Assembly: GCF_000705555.1 (NCBI RefSeq) | Contig: NZ_JMQN01000040.1 | Span: 1 to 64,000 of the forward strand | Direction of reading: 5' to 3' | Source: Marinobacterium lacunae | Lineage (GTDB): Bacteria; Pseudomonadota; Gammaproteobacteria; Pseudomonadales; Balneatricaceae | DNA length: 64,000 nt | Part shown: piece by piece, positions 1 through 10,823 of the stretch | Layout of the letters: the number at the start of each line of letters is the position of its first letter | How positions within the stretch are numbered: position 1 is the first letter of the stretch | Program-made: the position numbers and the translations under genes | The notes under the pieces: generated by a model | Databases searched by the model: none | What the model was told of the DNA's origin: nothing | Seen by the model: only the letters and a program-made list of their open reading frames with translations

Positions 1-2
1 GT

Positions 3-1025
3 CGAGATCTCCATCTCCGTAGGGTAAATGGAAATCTCATCGAGGTCATGGTGCTAATTCAGGGGAAAGGTCAACCGGAGAAAGTACGAGCGCATATCGA
101 GCGCTTCGAAAAGCACATCGAACACTATCTTGCTCGGCTCGACCAAGCCGATGCCGCAGATTTTTACCGGGAAGACGAAGTCACTGTCGCTCAAAAGATT
201 TCATGGATGAAACAGCGCATATCCGAACTAAGGATCATCGAAGATCAAGTCAATCGACACCCAGAAAAGCAGGTCTCAACGACAGACCCAGATTCTCGTC
301 TACTGAAGACTGAAGGTATGACCCGACAGGTGTGTTACAACGTTCAGAGTGCCGTTGATACCAAGCATCATCTCATCGTCGCCCATGAGGTCACAAACAC
401 CAATGACCGAGGCCAACTCCCATGGCTGGCCCAATCGGCTCTTGCCAACAATGAAATTACAGTGATTGCCAACAAAGGTTATTACAGCCGCCAAGATATC
501 AAAGAGGCTCAGGATACGGGCGTCAGCGCCCTGGTTCCCAAAGGGGATACTTCCGGGGCAGAGAAAAATGGCATTTTTAATAAATCGCTGTTCTGCTATG
601 AACAGGAGCGGGATCTCTATATCTGCCCGGCGGGCCAGGAACTACAGTAGCGTTTCGAGTCCCTTGAAAAGGGACAGGCTTTGAAAGTGTATTTCAACAG
701 CGCAGCGTGCGGGGACTGCTCGATCTGGGCCAAGTGCACACACTCAAAGAAAGAGCCGCGGAAAATGCGTCACTGGGCCCATGAAGATGAAATGGAGAGC
801 ATGAAGCGACGGCTTCAAGCGGCACCTGACACCATGTTGATACGAAAGAGTACCGTTGAGCACCCCTTCGGCACCATCAAGGTCTGGATGGGATCAACCC
901 ACTTCCTGACCAGACGATTTAAAAATGTCAGTACAGAGATGGGCGTGCACGTACTCGCGTATAACCTGAAGCGAATGCTCTCCATACTGGGACCGAAAAA
1001 CTTGTTGATAGCGCTGAAAGAATAG
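3..1025 (+). pseudogene. IS1182-family transposase, 5'-truncated by the window edge and broken by an amber codon
   Basis: The reading frame is open from the window edge to an in-frame TAG at 648-650. It then continues in the same frame to TAA at 1023-1025. The upstream half carries the DDE-type stretch around MTRQVCYNVQSAVD and VIANKGYYS. The downstream half carries the cysteine-rich CGDCSIWAKC segment and the TVEHPFGTIK stretch typical of the C-terminal part of IS1182/IS1380-like transposases. The stop lies between GQELQ and RFESLEKGQ, where relatives usually have an aromatic residue, so a single nonsense change from a tyrosine codon is likely. The left end of the element is outside the window and no terminal inverted repeat was identified on the right. 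Confidence 0.85.
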
Positions 1026-1362
1026 CCGTTTCACCGGCTGTATAAGCGACGGGATGCCTCCAGGTACCATCTAACAGAACAAAGTAGATGCTAGCGGTAT
1101 GTCATCTGCCGCATGAGACAGCAGCTATCGTGTCACACCGGCACTATCAGTCCCTTGCAGATGTGTTGTTTTCACACAGCCTGTGCGCTTGGTAGACCCT
1201 GCCCGATGTGTATTTGGTGACCTCTCTGTCTGATTTGGCAGCATCTGCGATGTTATGACCTACCACTACCTTTAACCGCTATCGAACGTCACTGGCATAG
1301 ACGCTTGCAAAGGTTCAGTATCGAATGATTCAGGTATGTAAAAAACCATCCGGATCTAAAGT
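1026..1362. other. Non-coding stretch after the transposase
   Basis: About 340 bases without a convincing ORF, RNA gene or hairpin with a T-tract. It should hold the right end of the IS element and the promoter of the DUF1232 gene. Without the left end of the element the inverted repeat cannot be assigned. Confidence 0.4.
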
Positions 1363-1755
1363 GTGCTCGATCAACTGAAAAAACGTGCGCGGCAACTTAA
1401 GTCTGAGACGTTTGCGCTTTACCTCGCCGCGCGCGACCCGAGAACACCCTGGTATACCAAACTGCTGGTGGCCAGTATCGTGGCCTACGCTCTCAGCCCG
1501 ATTGACCTCATTCCCGACTTTATCCCCGTCATCGGATATGTCGATGATCTCTTCTTGTTACCTTTAGGTATCGCCTTGGCCATAAAACTGATCCCAAGCA
1601 CGATATTGGAGGAGTGTCGCATGCAGGCACACTCAGCCTTCCAAAATGGAAAGCCTGTCAGCTGGATCGCGGGAGCGGTCGTTGCCATTATATGGCTGGT
1701 ACTGACAGCCTTTTGCGCCATGTGGATATTTAAGGTGTTGGCGCGCAGCCCGTAA
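1363..1755 (+). CDS. DUF1232 (YkvA-like) small membrane protein
   Basis: 130 residues from a GTG start. Residues about 32-75 match the DUF1232 signature: a hydrophobic segment followed by YALSPIDLIPDFIPVIGYVDD, then a second hydrophobic helix. A third transmembrane segment lies near residues 103-125 (IAGAVVAIIWLVLTAF). The family is widespread and its molecular role is unknown; the Pro/Asp-rich SPIDLIPDFIP motif is its hallmark. No strong ribosome binding site precedes the GTG, so the exact start is uncertain. The gene stands alone and converges with the LysE-type gene. Confidence 0.8.
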   Translation: MLDQLKKRARQLKSETFALYLAARDPRTPWYTKLLVASIVAYALSPIDLIPDFIPVIGYVDDLFLLPLGIALAIKLIPSTILEECRMQAHSAFQNGKPVSWIAGAVVAIIWLVLTAFCAMWIFKVLARSP

Positions 1756-1806
1756 GCCTATCCAACATTTCCGACTCATATAGACAGTTGGACAAACCGC
1801 TTCAGG

Positions 1807-2448
1807 TTATGTCCGCCGCGCAGCCATTGTTGCGGCTTGCCCAAGGATCAACACGCCCGCGCCTCCGATAATGCCGGCAGCGATGCGGTTAAGCCTCACA
1901 AGCGTTCCGGATTGTGACATCAGACCCTGTGCCTTATAAGCGAGGATCGCATAGGGTGCGAGGGTCGCAAAGATCACGGTGATCGTGAGCAAGCACAGTG
2001 CCGACCATTGCGATAACCCAACAGCCGTCAAATCAAGTACCGTTGGCAGCAGTGCAAGATAGAACACCACGGTTTTCGGGTTGCCTAGTGTGACAGCAAA
2101 ACCTGCCAGAAACGCCTTCAAGCCCCTACGGTTCTTCACATCATTCACACGGGTCAAACCTGCCTCGCTTGTCCAAAACTTGTAGGCGAGGTAGATGAGG
2201 TAGAGCCCACCAAGAACCTTCACGATAAGAAACGCGCCAGCAAAGAGTTGGGCTATCGCCGCGAGGCCTGCCACTGCTAACGAGAGATAAACAAGATCGC
2301 CTAAGGCTATCCCGGCCAAAAAGAACATTGATGCGCGCAACCCCGCCCCGAGGGATTGCCCGACCAGTGCAGCGATACCGGGGCCCGGGATGACAGCTGC
2401 AATGGATAGAGCGGCGGCATAAGCTAAAAGCGGTGAAATGGCGTCCAT
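1807..2448 (-). CDS. LysE/RhtB-family amino-acid exporter
   Basis: 213 residues with about six hydrophobic segments. The N-terminus carries the family motif IPGPGIAALVGQSLGAGLRA (about residues 20-40), and the middle carries GNPKTVVFYLALLP (about residues 122-135), the second conserved LysE signature. Members export small amino acids or their derivatives across the inner membrane in exchange for protons. The substrate cannot be read from the sequence. The start ATG at 2448 follows a weak GAG-containing stretch. It is divergent from the thiamine-binding-type gene at 2540. Confidence 0.88.
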   Translation of the reverse strand: MDAISPLLAYAAALSIAAVIPGPGIAALVGQSLGAGLRASMFFLAGIALGDLVYLSLAVAGLAAIAQLFAGAFLIVKVLGGLYLIYLAYKFWTSEAGLTRVNDVKNRRGLKAFLAGFAVTLGNPKTVVFYLALLPTVLDLTAVGLSQWSALCLLTITVIFATLAPYAILAYKAQGLMSQSGTLVRLNRIAAGIIGGAGVLILGQAATMAARRT

Positions 2449-2539
2449 GTCAGTAATCTCGTAAGTAGGTCGATGTACATTTGGAATGCAAAAGGCAGTA
2501 TACAGTTAACAACGCTGGATGATTCAAACGGGAGCCGCT

Positions 2540-2845
2540 ATGAAAGTCATGATTGATCTCTGTGTAATACCGCTTGGCGTGGGTGTGTCGGTATCGGATT
2601 ACGTCACCGCCTGCCAGCGGGTGCTTGAGGACGCAGGCCTTGAACATCAGATGCATGCCTACGGTACAAACATCGAGGGCGACTGGGATGAGGTGATGGC
2701 CGCCGTGAAGCGCTGTCACGAAGTGGTGCATGAGATGGGGGCGCCGCGCATCAGCTCCTCCATGCGCCTGGGTACCCGCACCGATCGGGAACAGAGCATG
2801 GACGATAAGATTCAGAGCGTTACAGCCAAGCTGGCCGCTGATTGA
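2540..2845 (+). CDS. MTH1187-family thiamine-binding protein (DUF77)
   Basis: 101 residues from ATG at 2540, preceded by GGGAG six bases upstream; an earlier in-frame ATG at 2519 lacks a Shine-Dalgarno site. The sequence starts with a beta strand (MKVMIDLCVIPLGVG), has a central YGTNIEGDWDEVMAAVKRCHE segment and a final RLGTRTDREQSMDDKI, which fits the ferredoxin-like DUF77/YqgV fold. Family members bind thiamine or related pyrimidines in crystal structures, but the cellular role is poorly defined. No thiamine genes are adjacent. Confidence 0.82.
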   Translation: MKVMIDLCVIPLGVGVSVSDYVTACQRVLEDAGLEHQMHAYGTNIEGDWDEVMAAVKRCHEVVHEMGAPRISSSMRLGTRTDREQSMDDKIQSVTAKLAAD

Positions 2846-2935
2846 GGTATCGCACAATGGCTGTATCATGGCCGGCCCCGACTGATTCGGGCCTTTATGT
2901 AACAGCTGCCTTTTTAACCAAGCCGGACAGACGCG

Positions 2936-3154
2936 ATGACTCAACAACAGCCCAACAACCCGCTACACGGTCTCACACTTGAGTCCATCCTGACGCGACT
3001 GGTCGAGCACTATGGCTGGGACGGCCTCTACGACAGGATCAATATCAATTGCTTTCACAATGATCCGTCGATCAAGTCGTCACTGAAGTTTCTGCGCAAA
3101 ACCCAATGGGCAAGAGACAAGGTGGAAGCCTTGTATATCAAGACATTCGCCTGA
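2936..3154 (+). CDS. VF530-family (DUF2132) small DNA-binding-type protein
   Basis: 72 residues, the usual length for the family. It shows the conserved [22 protein letters not shown] core, the [22 protein letters not shown] block and the terminal [11 protein letters not shown]. The family is named after Vibrio fischeri VF530, whose structure suggested DNA binding; the function in the cell is unknown. The gene lies 90 bases after the DUF77 gene, on the same strand, and converges with the zinc-ribbon membrane protein gene. Confidence 0.85.
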   Translation: MTQQQPNNPLHGLTLESILTRLVEHYGWDGLYDRININCFHNDPSIKSSLKFLRKTQWARDKVEALYIKTFA

Positions 3155-3174
3155 GTGCCCGTCGGCTTGCGACA

Positions 3175-4530
3175 TTACGCCTTGAGCCGATCCAGCAGTG
3201 CCTGACACTTGCCCGCCTGCACCTCCATGCCGGGCAGTGTCTCCAGCGCCTGTTTCATCAACGTGTAGGCATCCACCAGCCGTCCGTAGTCAGGAAACTG
3301 TTTGTGCAGGCCGCTGAGCAGTTGCACCGCTGTCTTGGCATCGCCACCACCGAAATACTCGTTGGCCAGATGGTATCGAATGTGCGGATACTCCGGCATG
3401 TAGTCCGGCAGCAACGTTTGCAGCCTGCGTGCATCCTTTAGCATGCGAAAGGTCTGCCCGCTCTCCAGCAGGTGGTGAAAGTATCGATCGGCGAGTTTGC
3501 GCAGGGTCGGTTTGTTTTCCAGCTTGCACAACACATCGAAGTATCGCTGCCACAGGCGGGTGTTTTTCGGATCACTCGCAACCGCGTGATGCAGAATACT
3601 GAACACCCGCGAGTACTCCCCCGCTTTCAGGCAGAGATTCACATGCGCCAGCGCCACACTCGCAGGGGTTGCAGCCCTTAGCAGCTTGTCCTCGGCATCG
3701 TGGGACGACAACCCTAAGCGCTCCTGATGCTGGTACAGCAGGTAGCCCATAAGATGAAACTCCACCATCGAGTAGTAGGAGGAGATGGAGGATTGCACGA
3801 TAGCCGAGAGCGCATGCTGCTCATCACCGATGACGGCACTGAGCAGCGACACCGAGCTCACCATAATGAACAGGAAGATGATCAGCACCCAATAGCGCAG
3901 GCCCGTGGCTTTGATCAGGCCGAAAAAGTTAGCGGGATTGAGCGCCTCAACAAGGTTATCGGTCATAGCGAAGCTCATCAGGATGGCCGGCAGCACGACG
4001 ATCAACGTCATGATCACCAGTATCGCCGCAATCGGGCCCAAAACACCGCCAAGCAGACTAAGACCAATACCGATCAACACGAACATGGCAAACAATCGGA
4101 TCAGGATACTGAACGAGCCCTCCACCGCCTCACTCAGCGTCGGGGGCTCCATATGCCCCACCGATGTAGCCTTGAGGCAGAGGAAGCTGTAGTTCACGGC
4201 CACGCCGCTGCAAAACATCAAGGCGATGAACTGCAACAAGCCGCCAATCGGCAAGATCGACAGCACAGTCGTGATAACGCTCAAGCCGATGATAAAGCCG
4301 ATAGCATTGCGATTAAGCGGGTAGATAAACGCCTTCTTAAGCCGTTTGGAGAGGGGCTCAACGCTGTCCGCCGGTATCCGGACTCTAAGCAGCCCGCCAC
4401 ACTGAAAGCAGCGCGCCTCACCCTCTACCGAGTGGTCGACACACTGGGTACAGAAATCATCCACACAGGCATCGCAGCGGAAGTTCGGCGATGTATCGGG
4501 GTGGTATTTACATGACTCCATTGTGACCAT
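3175..4530 (-). CDS. Zinc-ribbon multispanning membrane protein with C-terminal helical repeats
   Basis: 451 residues. The N-terminus (about residues 5-48) carries CxxxP...CxxC...CxxC...CxxC cysteine pairs (YHPDTSPNFRCDACVDDFC, CFQCGG) resembling a B-box or zinc-ribbon module. Six or so hydrophobic helices follow between about residues 68 and 245, then a soluble TPR-like helical tail (NLCLKAGEYSRVFSILHHA and later segments). It overlaps the upstream rhomboid gene by 23 bases, so the two are probably co-translated. A second in-frame ATG at 4521 is possible. The function is unknown; the link to the rhomboid suggests a joint role in the inner membrane. Confidence 0.75.
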   Translation of the reverse strand: MVTMESCKYHPDTSPNFRCDACVDDFCTQCVDHSVEGEARCFQCGGLLRVRIPADSVEPLSKRLKKAFIYPLNRNAIGFIIGLSVITTVLSILPIGGLLQFIALMFCSGVAVNYSFLCLKATSVGHMEPPTLSEAVEGSFSILIRLFAMFVLIGIGLSLLGGVLGPIAAILVIMTLIVVLPAILMSFAMTDNLVEALNPANFFGLIKATGLRYWVLIIFLFIMVSSVSLLSAVIGDEQHALSAIVQSSISSYYSMVEFHLMGYLLYQHQERLGLSSHDAEDKLLRAATPASVALAHVNLCLKAGEYSRVFSILHHAVASDPKNTRLWQRYFDVLCKLENKPTLRKLADRYFHHLLESGQTFRMLKDARRLQTLLPDYMPEYPHIRYHLANEYFGGGDAKTAVQLLSGLHKQFPDYGRLVDAYTLMKQALETLPGMEVQAGKCQALLDRLKA

Positions 4531-5950
4531 CCTTAGTCAGCTGGCTTGCATACTGCTGGTACTTCTGGGCGTTGCCCTTGTCGCGCAGCTCACCATATCG
4601 CGTCGCCAGACGCTGGCACAGCAGCAGAACTTCATTGGGCTTGTACCCGCTCTGGTACAGGTGCTCGGCAATGCTCGCAGCGCCCTTGAGATCATCCAAC
4701 GTGGTGAAACGGAACGCCAGCTCAAGCTGATCAGCAGCCGGAAGCAGCTCACTGGCCTGCTCTTCCTGCTGCCATACATGGTTAAGATCACCAATCTCCG
4801 GCTGCGTGAGCCCTTTCTGCGTCATCAGTGCACAGAAGCTGGGAATGAACGGCTCGCCCCGTTTGATTTTGTCCAGGTTGTATCGAATGCGGGCTAGTAA
4901 GTAGTCCACACCCTCACGCTCGATAAGGCTGGCGAGCTGCTTATGGGCATCGTCAAAGCGTAGCAACTCGATCGCGCGGTAGATCTCCGCCAGTGTTTTG
5001 TTCCTGTGCGTCAGATCCTGATCCTGTTCGATATAGGCTTCGTTTACGGCGTTTTTGTTGAATAGCATCGCCAGCCCAATCAACACCGCGCCCGCTACAA
5101 AACCGCCGGCATGGGCCATGTAGGCCACGTTCGAGCCGTCCATGGAATAGTATTGATAGATCTCCTTGCCGATATACAACGGCAAGATCAGTAGCGCAGG
5201 GGCGCGGAAGTAACCGACAAAAAACAGCACCCAGTAGAAAAACTCGATGCGTCTGAGTCGAAAGATCGCCAGATACATCGCCATAACGCCCGAGATTGCG
5301 CCCGATGCACCGATCAGCGGGGCATCACTGCCCAATGTAAAGACCACCTGTGTGAGACCGGCCAAAGCGCCACCAATCAGGTAGAAAATCAGAAACCGCA
5401 GATGACCGAGCGCCGCTTCTACCGCAAAACCGAACAGCAGCAGAAACAGCATGTTGCCGAAGATATGGGCAAAGCTGCCGTGCAGAAACTGGTGGGTGAT
5501 TAAAGTGACCGGCGACAGATCGGACGATCGCAGGCCATAGGCAAAGCTGCTGATGGAGTCGAAGGTGTTCTGGATCTCGGGCCGCACCTGTTGCCATCGC
5601 TCGTATAGGTCAGGCTCGAAAGCGTACGGTGCCTTGTTGGATATATGGCGGTAATAGCCGGTATCCATCAGCATCTGTTGCGCAATGCTGTACTGATCCC
5701 CCGCTTCTCTCGCCTGCTGCAACTCGCTCAGTTCGGCGTCGCGGTCTTCAAGCTCCATATAGCGCTTGAAGATCGGCCATTCATCGTCGATGTAGTGAGA
5801 CTCGACAAAACCGCCGATCGCCTCCACCGCCTTGCGCTCATCGCCACTTTGATACAACAGGAACACCAGCAGATTCGCGATCAGAATCGCGATCAGCACA
5901 ATCGGCGCGTTCTTCCATTCAAGCCGCTTCTCGGTGGGGACGATGATCAT
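4508..5950 (-). CDS. Rhomboid-family intramembrane serine protease with helical-repeat tail
   Basis: 480 residues. It has one N-terminal transmembrane segment, a periplasmic segment of about 120 residues, then a six-helix rhomboid core. The core shows HQFLHGSFAHIFGNMLF (the conserved His/Asn helix), GASGAISGVMAMY with the catalytic serine, and HAGGFVAG with the catalytic histidine. After the core (about residue 310) comes a soluble alpha-helical tail of some 170 residues with TPR-like character. Rhomboids cleave transmembrane substrates inside the bilayer; the substrate here is unknown. It is the first gene of a two-gene operon with the zinc-ribbon membrane protein. Confidence 0.9.
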   Translation of the reverse strand: MIIVPTEKRLEWKNAPIVLIAILIANLLVFLLYQSGDERKAVEAIGGFVESHYIDDEWPIFKRYMELEDRDAELSELQQAREAGDQYSIAQQMLMDTGYYRHISNKAPYAFEPDLYERWQQVRPEIQNTFDSISSFAYGLRSSDLSPVTLITHQFLHGSFAHIFGNMLFLLLFGFAVEAALGHLRFLIFYLIGGALAGLTQVVFTLGSDAPLIGASGAISGVMAMYLAIFRLRRIEFFYWVLFFVGYFRAPALLILPLYIGKEIYQYYSMDGSNVAYMAHAGGFVAGAVLIGLAMLFNKNAVNEAYIEQDQDLTHRNKTLAEIYRAIELLRFDDAHKQLASLIEREGVDYLLARIRYNLDKIKRGEPFIPSFCALMTQKGLTQPEIGDLNHVWQQEEQASELLPAADQLELAFRFTTLDDLKGAASIAEHLYQSGYKPNEVLLLCQRLATRYGELRDKGNAQKYQQYASQLTKDGHNGVM

Positions 5951-6180
5951 CGTTTTTAGCCCTTTTAAGTCCTTTTAGTGAGCATCACATCCATTTTTGC
6001 CAGCACCATCATGCAATTCCCACACGTTTGGGTCGAGCACTGACGGATACTTTCTTGACTCAGGCAGCGTTAACGCCGTTTAAACCTTACCAATTATGAA
6101 CCAAGATCACCTGCGCCCAATGGAATGAAAGTTGCTTTGATTGAATTCAAAGCAAGGAATGTTTTCATAGGATATGGGTC

Positions 6181-6918
6181 ATGATTCACAACATCTCATC
6201 CGGCACAGCCACAACACCTAGCAAATCCGGGCCCTCCAGAGCCCAGGGCGACAGTTTCCAGCAGTTGCTGGAGAAAGCGACCAGTCAAAGACAACCGGAC
6301 GAGAACGTCCATCAGCGGCAAGACATTGCCACCGCTCAATCGGGCGACGATCAGAACGGCCAATCGGATACCGTCCAGTACAAGACGATCAACGGTATTG
6401 ATGTGATTGTGGCGGGACACTCACTCGATAGTGACAAGACCGGAGGCTTAAGCTGGGACATCGACATGTCGGTACTAGCAGATCAGGAGGCACTGGAGCG
6501 CCAGCTCGCCGAACACCCTGAGTACAGCCAATACCGGTTAACCCAAATCTCGGTTGAACCGCTGGACGGCCCATTGGAGCGCTTGCGCTCAGTCGGCATG
6601 AGTGACGGCCTGTTCACTCTGCCTAGTGATGTATTTGAAAGGTCTATGCATTGGCAACGCACTATCGCAGAGCTTGCGGACCAGCTGGTGATTGAGCGTG
6701 AGCTTCAGCAAACCTATGGCGAGAAGGTGAAGCTGGCCTACAGCCAGGCAGAAGGTTCTTACATCATGCTTAAGCCAGGCGATGGTCGCTATGATGAGGT
6801 CACGACCGGGCAAGATGCGTTGGATAATCTGCGCGAAACACTCGCCCTCAGCGATACGAGCGAGCAGGACACACGCATGGTGCGCGAAATACTATCCGGC
6901 GCAGGTTTCTATCTTTAA
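6181..6918 (+). CDS. Hypothetical protein, unrecognised family
   Basis: 245 residues from ATG at 6181, preceded by AGGATATGGGTC. There is no signal peptide or membrane segment. The first 75 residues are rich in Ser, Gln and Asp and look disordered (SFQQLLEKATSQRQPDENVH). The remainder is acidic and helical, with a central VQYKTINGIDVIVAGHSL segment and a stretch containing ERSMHWQRTIAELADQLVIE. The low-complexity N-terminus with SFQQLLEKA is loosely reminiscent of flagellar hook-length or secreted substrate N-termini, but there are no flagellar genes nearby. I do not recognise the family. Confidence 0.65.
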   Translation: MIHNISSGTATTPSKSGPSRAQGDSFQQLLEKATSQRQPDENVHQRQDIATAQSGDDQNGQSDTVQYKTINGIDVIVAGHSLDSDKTGGLSWDIDMSVLADQEALERQLAEHPEYSQYRLTQISVEPLDGPLERLRSVGMSDGLFTLPSDVFERSMHWQRTIAELADQLVIERELQQTYGEKVKLAYSQAEGSYIMLKPGDGRYDEVTTGQDALDNLRETLALSDTSEQDTRMVREILSGAGFYL

Positions 6919-7234
6919 CCGCATCACTTTGGCCTGACGCACTCTTTTATATCGGCCTCGTTCACGTTCGATATGCTGCCGAGCGCTTCAAACTTTGCAT
7001 CAGGATTGTTGGATCAATACGCGTCAGTGCATATAAGACCCTACATTGCACGAATTTGTTACTGAAAAAGCCTATTCAACGCCCCTGTTTAAATACTCCT
7101 GACCGATAACGTCAAACAGCTTGGCGATTCCTGTCATTGTCGAAATCCCGCCCTGCCCTAGACTTAGATCACCGGAACAACAAAAAACGGACGGCGTCTT
7201 CAATCGCCGCCCAACACTGCTACGGAGCCTGACC
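6919..7234. other. Intergenic region upstream of fadB
   Basis: About 315 bases without a gene. No clear terminator for the upstream gene and no unambiguous FadR or PsrA operator was seen. It presumably contains the fadBA promoter. Confidence 0.4.
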
Positions 7235-9382
7235 ATGTTGATGGAAGGAAAAACGATTCACGTTGCAGCGGTAGAAGAGGGTTTGTATGAGCTGGTGTTC
7301 GCAAACGGTGAGCACAGCGTCAACACTCTGAACCGGGCTACTTTAGCCGAGCTGCAGGAGGCACTATCGGCCCTAAAAGCCGCACCGGATGTCACCGGGC
7401 TGCTGATTTCCAGTGCCAAGGAGAGCTTCATTGTCGGTGCCGATATCACCGAATTCATGGGCCTGTTCTCGGCCGGCGAGGCCGCCATCGTTGAGGGGCT
7501 TGGACAGATCAACACCCTGTTTACAGGCCTTGAGGAGCTTCCGTTCCCCACCGTAGCCGCAATCAATGGCCTTGCACTTGGCGGTGGCTTCGAGCTCTGC
7601 CTCACCTGTGATTACCGTGTCATGGCCCAAGGTGCCAAGGTTGGCTTGCCCGAAGTAAAGCTTGGGATCTATCCCGGCTGGGGCGGCACAGTGCGCCTGC
7701 CGCGACTGATCGGTGTGGATAATGCCAACGAGTGGATCTGCGGCGGTGCCGAAAACCGCGCCGACAAGGCATTGAAAGATGGTGCGGTGGATGCGGTTGT
7801 CGCCCCCGATCAGCTGCGAGACGCGGCACTGGACCTGCTGCGCCGTTGTGTTGAGAGCCAGTTCGACTACCGTGCCCGCCGAGCCGAAAAACGCAGCCCG
7901 ATCAAGCTGAACCAGATCGAGATGATGATGGCATTCGAGTCTGCCAAGGGCGTCGTGGGTGCCAAGGCCGGCCCCCATTACCCGGCGCCGCTGGCGGCGA
8001 TCAAGACGATGCAGAGCCACGCCACCAAAGGGCTCGATGAGGCACTGGCAATAGAATCCAAGGGCTTTGCCAAGCTGGCAACGAATGATGTTACACCGGC
8101 GCTGGTCGGGCTATTTCTGAAAGATCAGCAGATCAAGCGCATAAGCAAGAAGTACGAGGGTGACACGGCGCCGGTGAAACAGGCGGCCGTGCTCGGCGCA
8201 GGCATTATGGGCGGCGGTATCGCTTACCAGAGCGCATCACGCGGTACGCCGATTCTGATGAAAGATATCAATGAACAGGCGATCCAGCTCGGCCTTGATG
8301 AAGCGGCCAAGCTGCTCAACAAGCAGGTTGAACGCGGCAAGATCGATGCACCCAAGATGGCCAAGGCGCTTGGCCATATTCGCCCGACGCTGAGTTACGG
8401 TGACTTCGGCGCAGTCGATCTGGTAGTTGAAGCGGTGGTCGAAAATCCGAAGGTGAAGAAAGCAGTACTGGCCGAGGTGGAAGCAACACTGCCAGAGGGT
8501 GCGATTCTCGCATCCAACACCTCCACGATCTCGATCACCGAGCTGGCCACGGCGCTGAAAAAGCCAGAAAACTTCTGCGGCATGCACTTTTTCAACCCGG
8601 TGCACCGGATGCCGCTGGTCGAGGTTATCCGTGGTGAAAAAACGTCCGACGAAGCAGTGGCACGTACCGTTTCATATGCCAAGGCGCTGGGCAAGACCCC
8701 TATCGTGGTCAACGACTGCCCGGGCTTCCTGGTGAACCGCGTGCTCTTCCCCTACTTTGCCGGGTTCTCAGCCCTGCTGCGCGATGGCGCCGACTATCAG
8801 CAGATCGACAAGGTGATGGAGGGCTTCGGCTGGCCGATGGGCCCTGCTTATCTGCTTGATGTGGTGGGCATGGATACCGCCTGCCATGCCGATGGTGTGA
8901 TGGCAGCGGGTTTCCCCGATCGTATGGCGCACGAGGGCGAAACGGCCATCGAGCGGCTGTACAGCCTTAACCGTCTGGGCCAGAAGAACGGCCAGGGCTT
9001 CTACCGCTACGAGGTGGACCGCAAGGGCAAGCCCAAAAAGCTGGTGGACGAGGATCTTGCGAAACTGCTCGAGGGTGCAGTAGGCGCACCGCGTGAATTC
9101 AGCAATGACGAGATCATCGCACGCATGATGATCCCGCTGTGTATTGAAACCGCCCGTTGCCTTGAAGAGGGCATCATCGGCTCGGCCGCCGAAGCGGATA
9201 TGGCGCTGGTATACGGCATAGGCTTCCCGCCGTTCCGTGGCGGTGCGCTCTACTACATCGACCAGATGGGGCTGAGCGCGTTCTGCCAGCTTGCCGACCG
9301 CTTCAGCGCGTTGGGCAAGCTGTACCAACCCACCGACACCATGCGTGAGATGGCCGCCAACGGCCAGACCTATTTCGGATAA
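7235..9382 (+). CDS. fadB: Fatty-acid oxidation complex alpha subunit FadB (enoyl-CoA hydratase / 3-hydroxyacyl-CoA dehydrogenase)
   Basis: 715 residues from ATG at 7235, with GGAG seven bases upstream and homology starting at MEGKTIHV; a longer frame back to 7121 is unlikely to be translated. Residues about 15-190 form the crotonase domain ([30 protein letters not shown], and [20 protein letters not shown]). A Rossmann NAD-binding motif follows ([17 protein letters not shown], about residue 317), then the dehydrogenase core with [11 protein letters not shown] and [17 protein letters not shown]. It catalyses hydration and dehydrogenation in beta-oxidation and forms an alpha2beta2 complex with FadA, whose gene starts 13 bases downstream. 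Confidence 0.97.
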   Translation: MLMEGKTIHVAAVEEGLYELVFANGEHSVNTLNRATLAELQEALSALKAAPDVTGLLISSAKESFIVGADITEFMGLFSAGEAAIVEGLGQINTLFTGLEELPFPTVAAINGLALGGGFELCLTCDYRVMAQGAKVGLPEVKLGIYPGWGGTVRLPRLIGVDNANEWICGGAENRADKALKDGAVDAVVAPDQLRDAALDLLRRCVESQFDYRARRAEKRSPIKLNQIEMMMAFESAKGVVGAKAGPHYPAPLAAIKTMQSHATKGLDEALAIESKGFAKLATNDVTPALVGLFLKDQQIKRISKKYEGDTAPVKQAAVLGAGIMGGGIAYQSASRGTPILMKDINEQAIQLGLDEAAKLLNKQVERGKIDAPKMAKALGHIRPTLSYGDFGAVDLVVEAVVENPKVKKAVLAEVEATLPEGAILASNTSTISITELATALKKPENFCGMHFFNPVHRMPLVEVIRGEKTSDEAVARTVSYAKALGKTPIVVNDCPGFLVNRVLFPYFAGFSALLRDGADYQQIDKVMEGFGWPMGPAYLLDVVGMDTACHADGVMAAGFPDRMAHEGETAIERLYSLNRLGQKNGQGFYRYEVDRKGKPKKLVDEDLAKLLEGAVGAPREFSNDEIIARMMIPLCIETARCLEEGIIGSAAEADMALVYGIGFPPFRGGALYYIDQMGLSAFCQLADRFSALGKLYQPTDTMREMAANGQTYFG

Positions 9383-10573
<1,191 letters not shown>

Positions 10574-10602
10574 TCCTCTCTGATTTGACTCTCACCCTTT
10601 TT

Positions 10603-10629
10603 AGCCGGGCCCATAAGCCCGGCTTTTTT
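10603..10629 (+). terminator. Intrinsic terminator of fadBA
   Basis: A 7-9 bp GC-rich stem (AGCCGGG / CCCGGCT) with a short ATAA-containing loop is followed directly by six T residues. It lies 30 bases after the fadA stop codon. Confidence 0.9.
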
Positions 10630-10823
10630 ATTCTGAGCGCCTTTCACGTCATTCGATTTCAATCGCACAAATTGTTGACTTAGCAAACGGTTGATTGGAC
10701 CATTGTTTAGCACTATCTCAATATAATTGCGCAACCACGTCCTTGGTCAGCGCTTTATGCCGTTCAATGGGGCGGCTGGCCGAGACTGTATCCCTATAAA
10801 TATAAATACTGAGGATCAGTACC

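Noticed and set aside
3727-4515. 262-codon plus-strand frame opposite the zinc-ribbon membrane protein
   Set aside because: Composition is extreme (His, Gln, Arg, Asp) as expected for the complement of a membrane protein, and there is no binding site.
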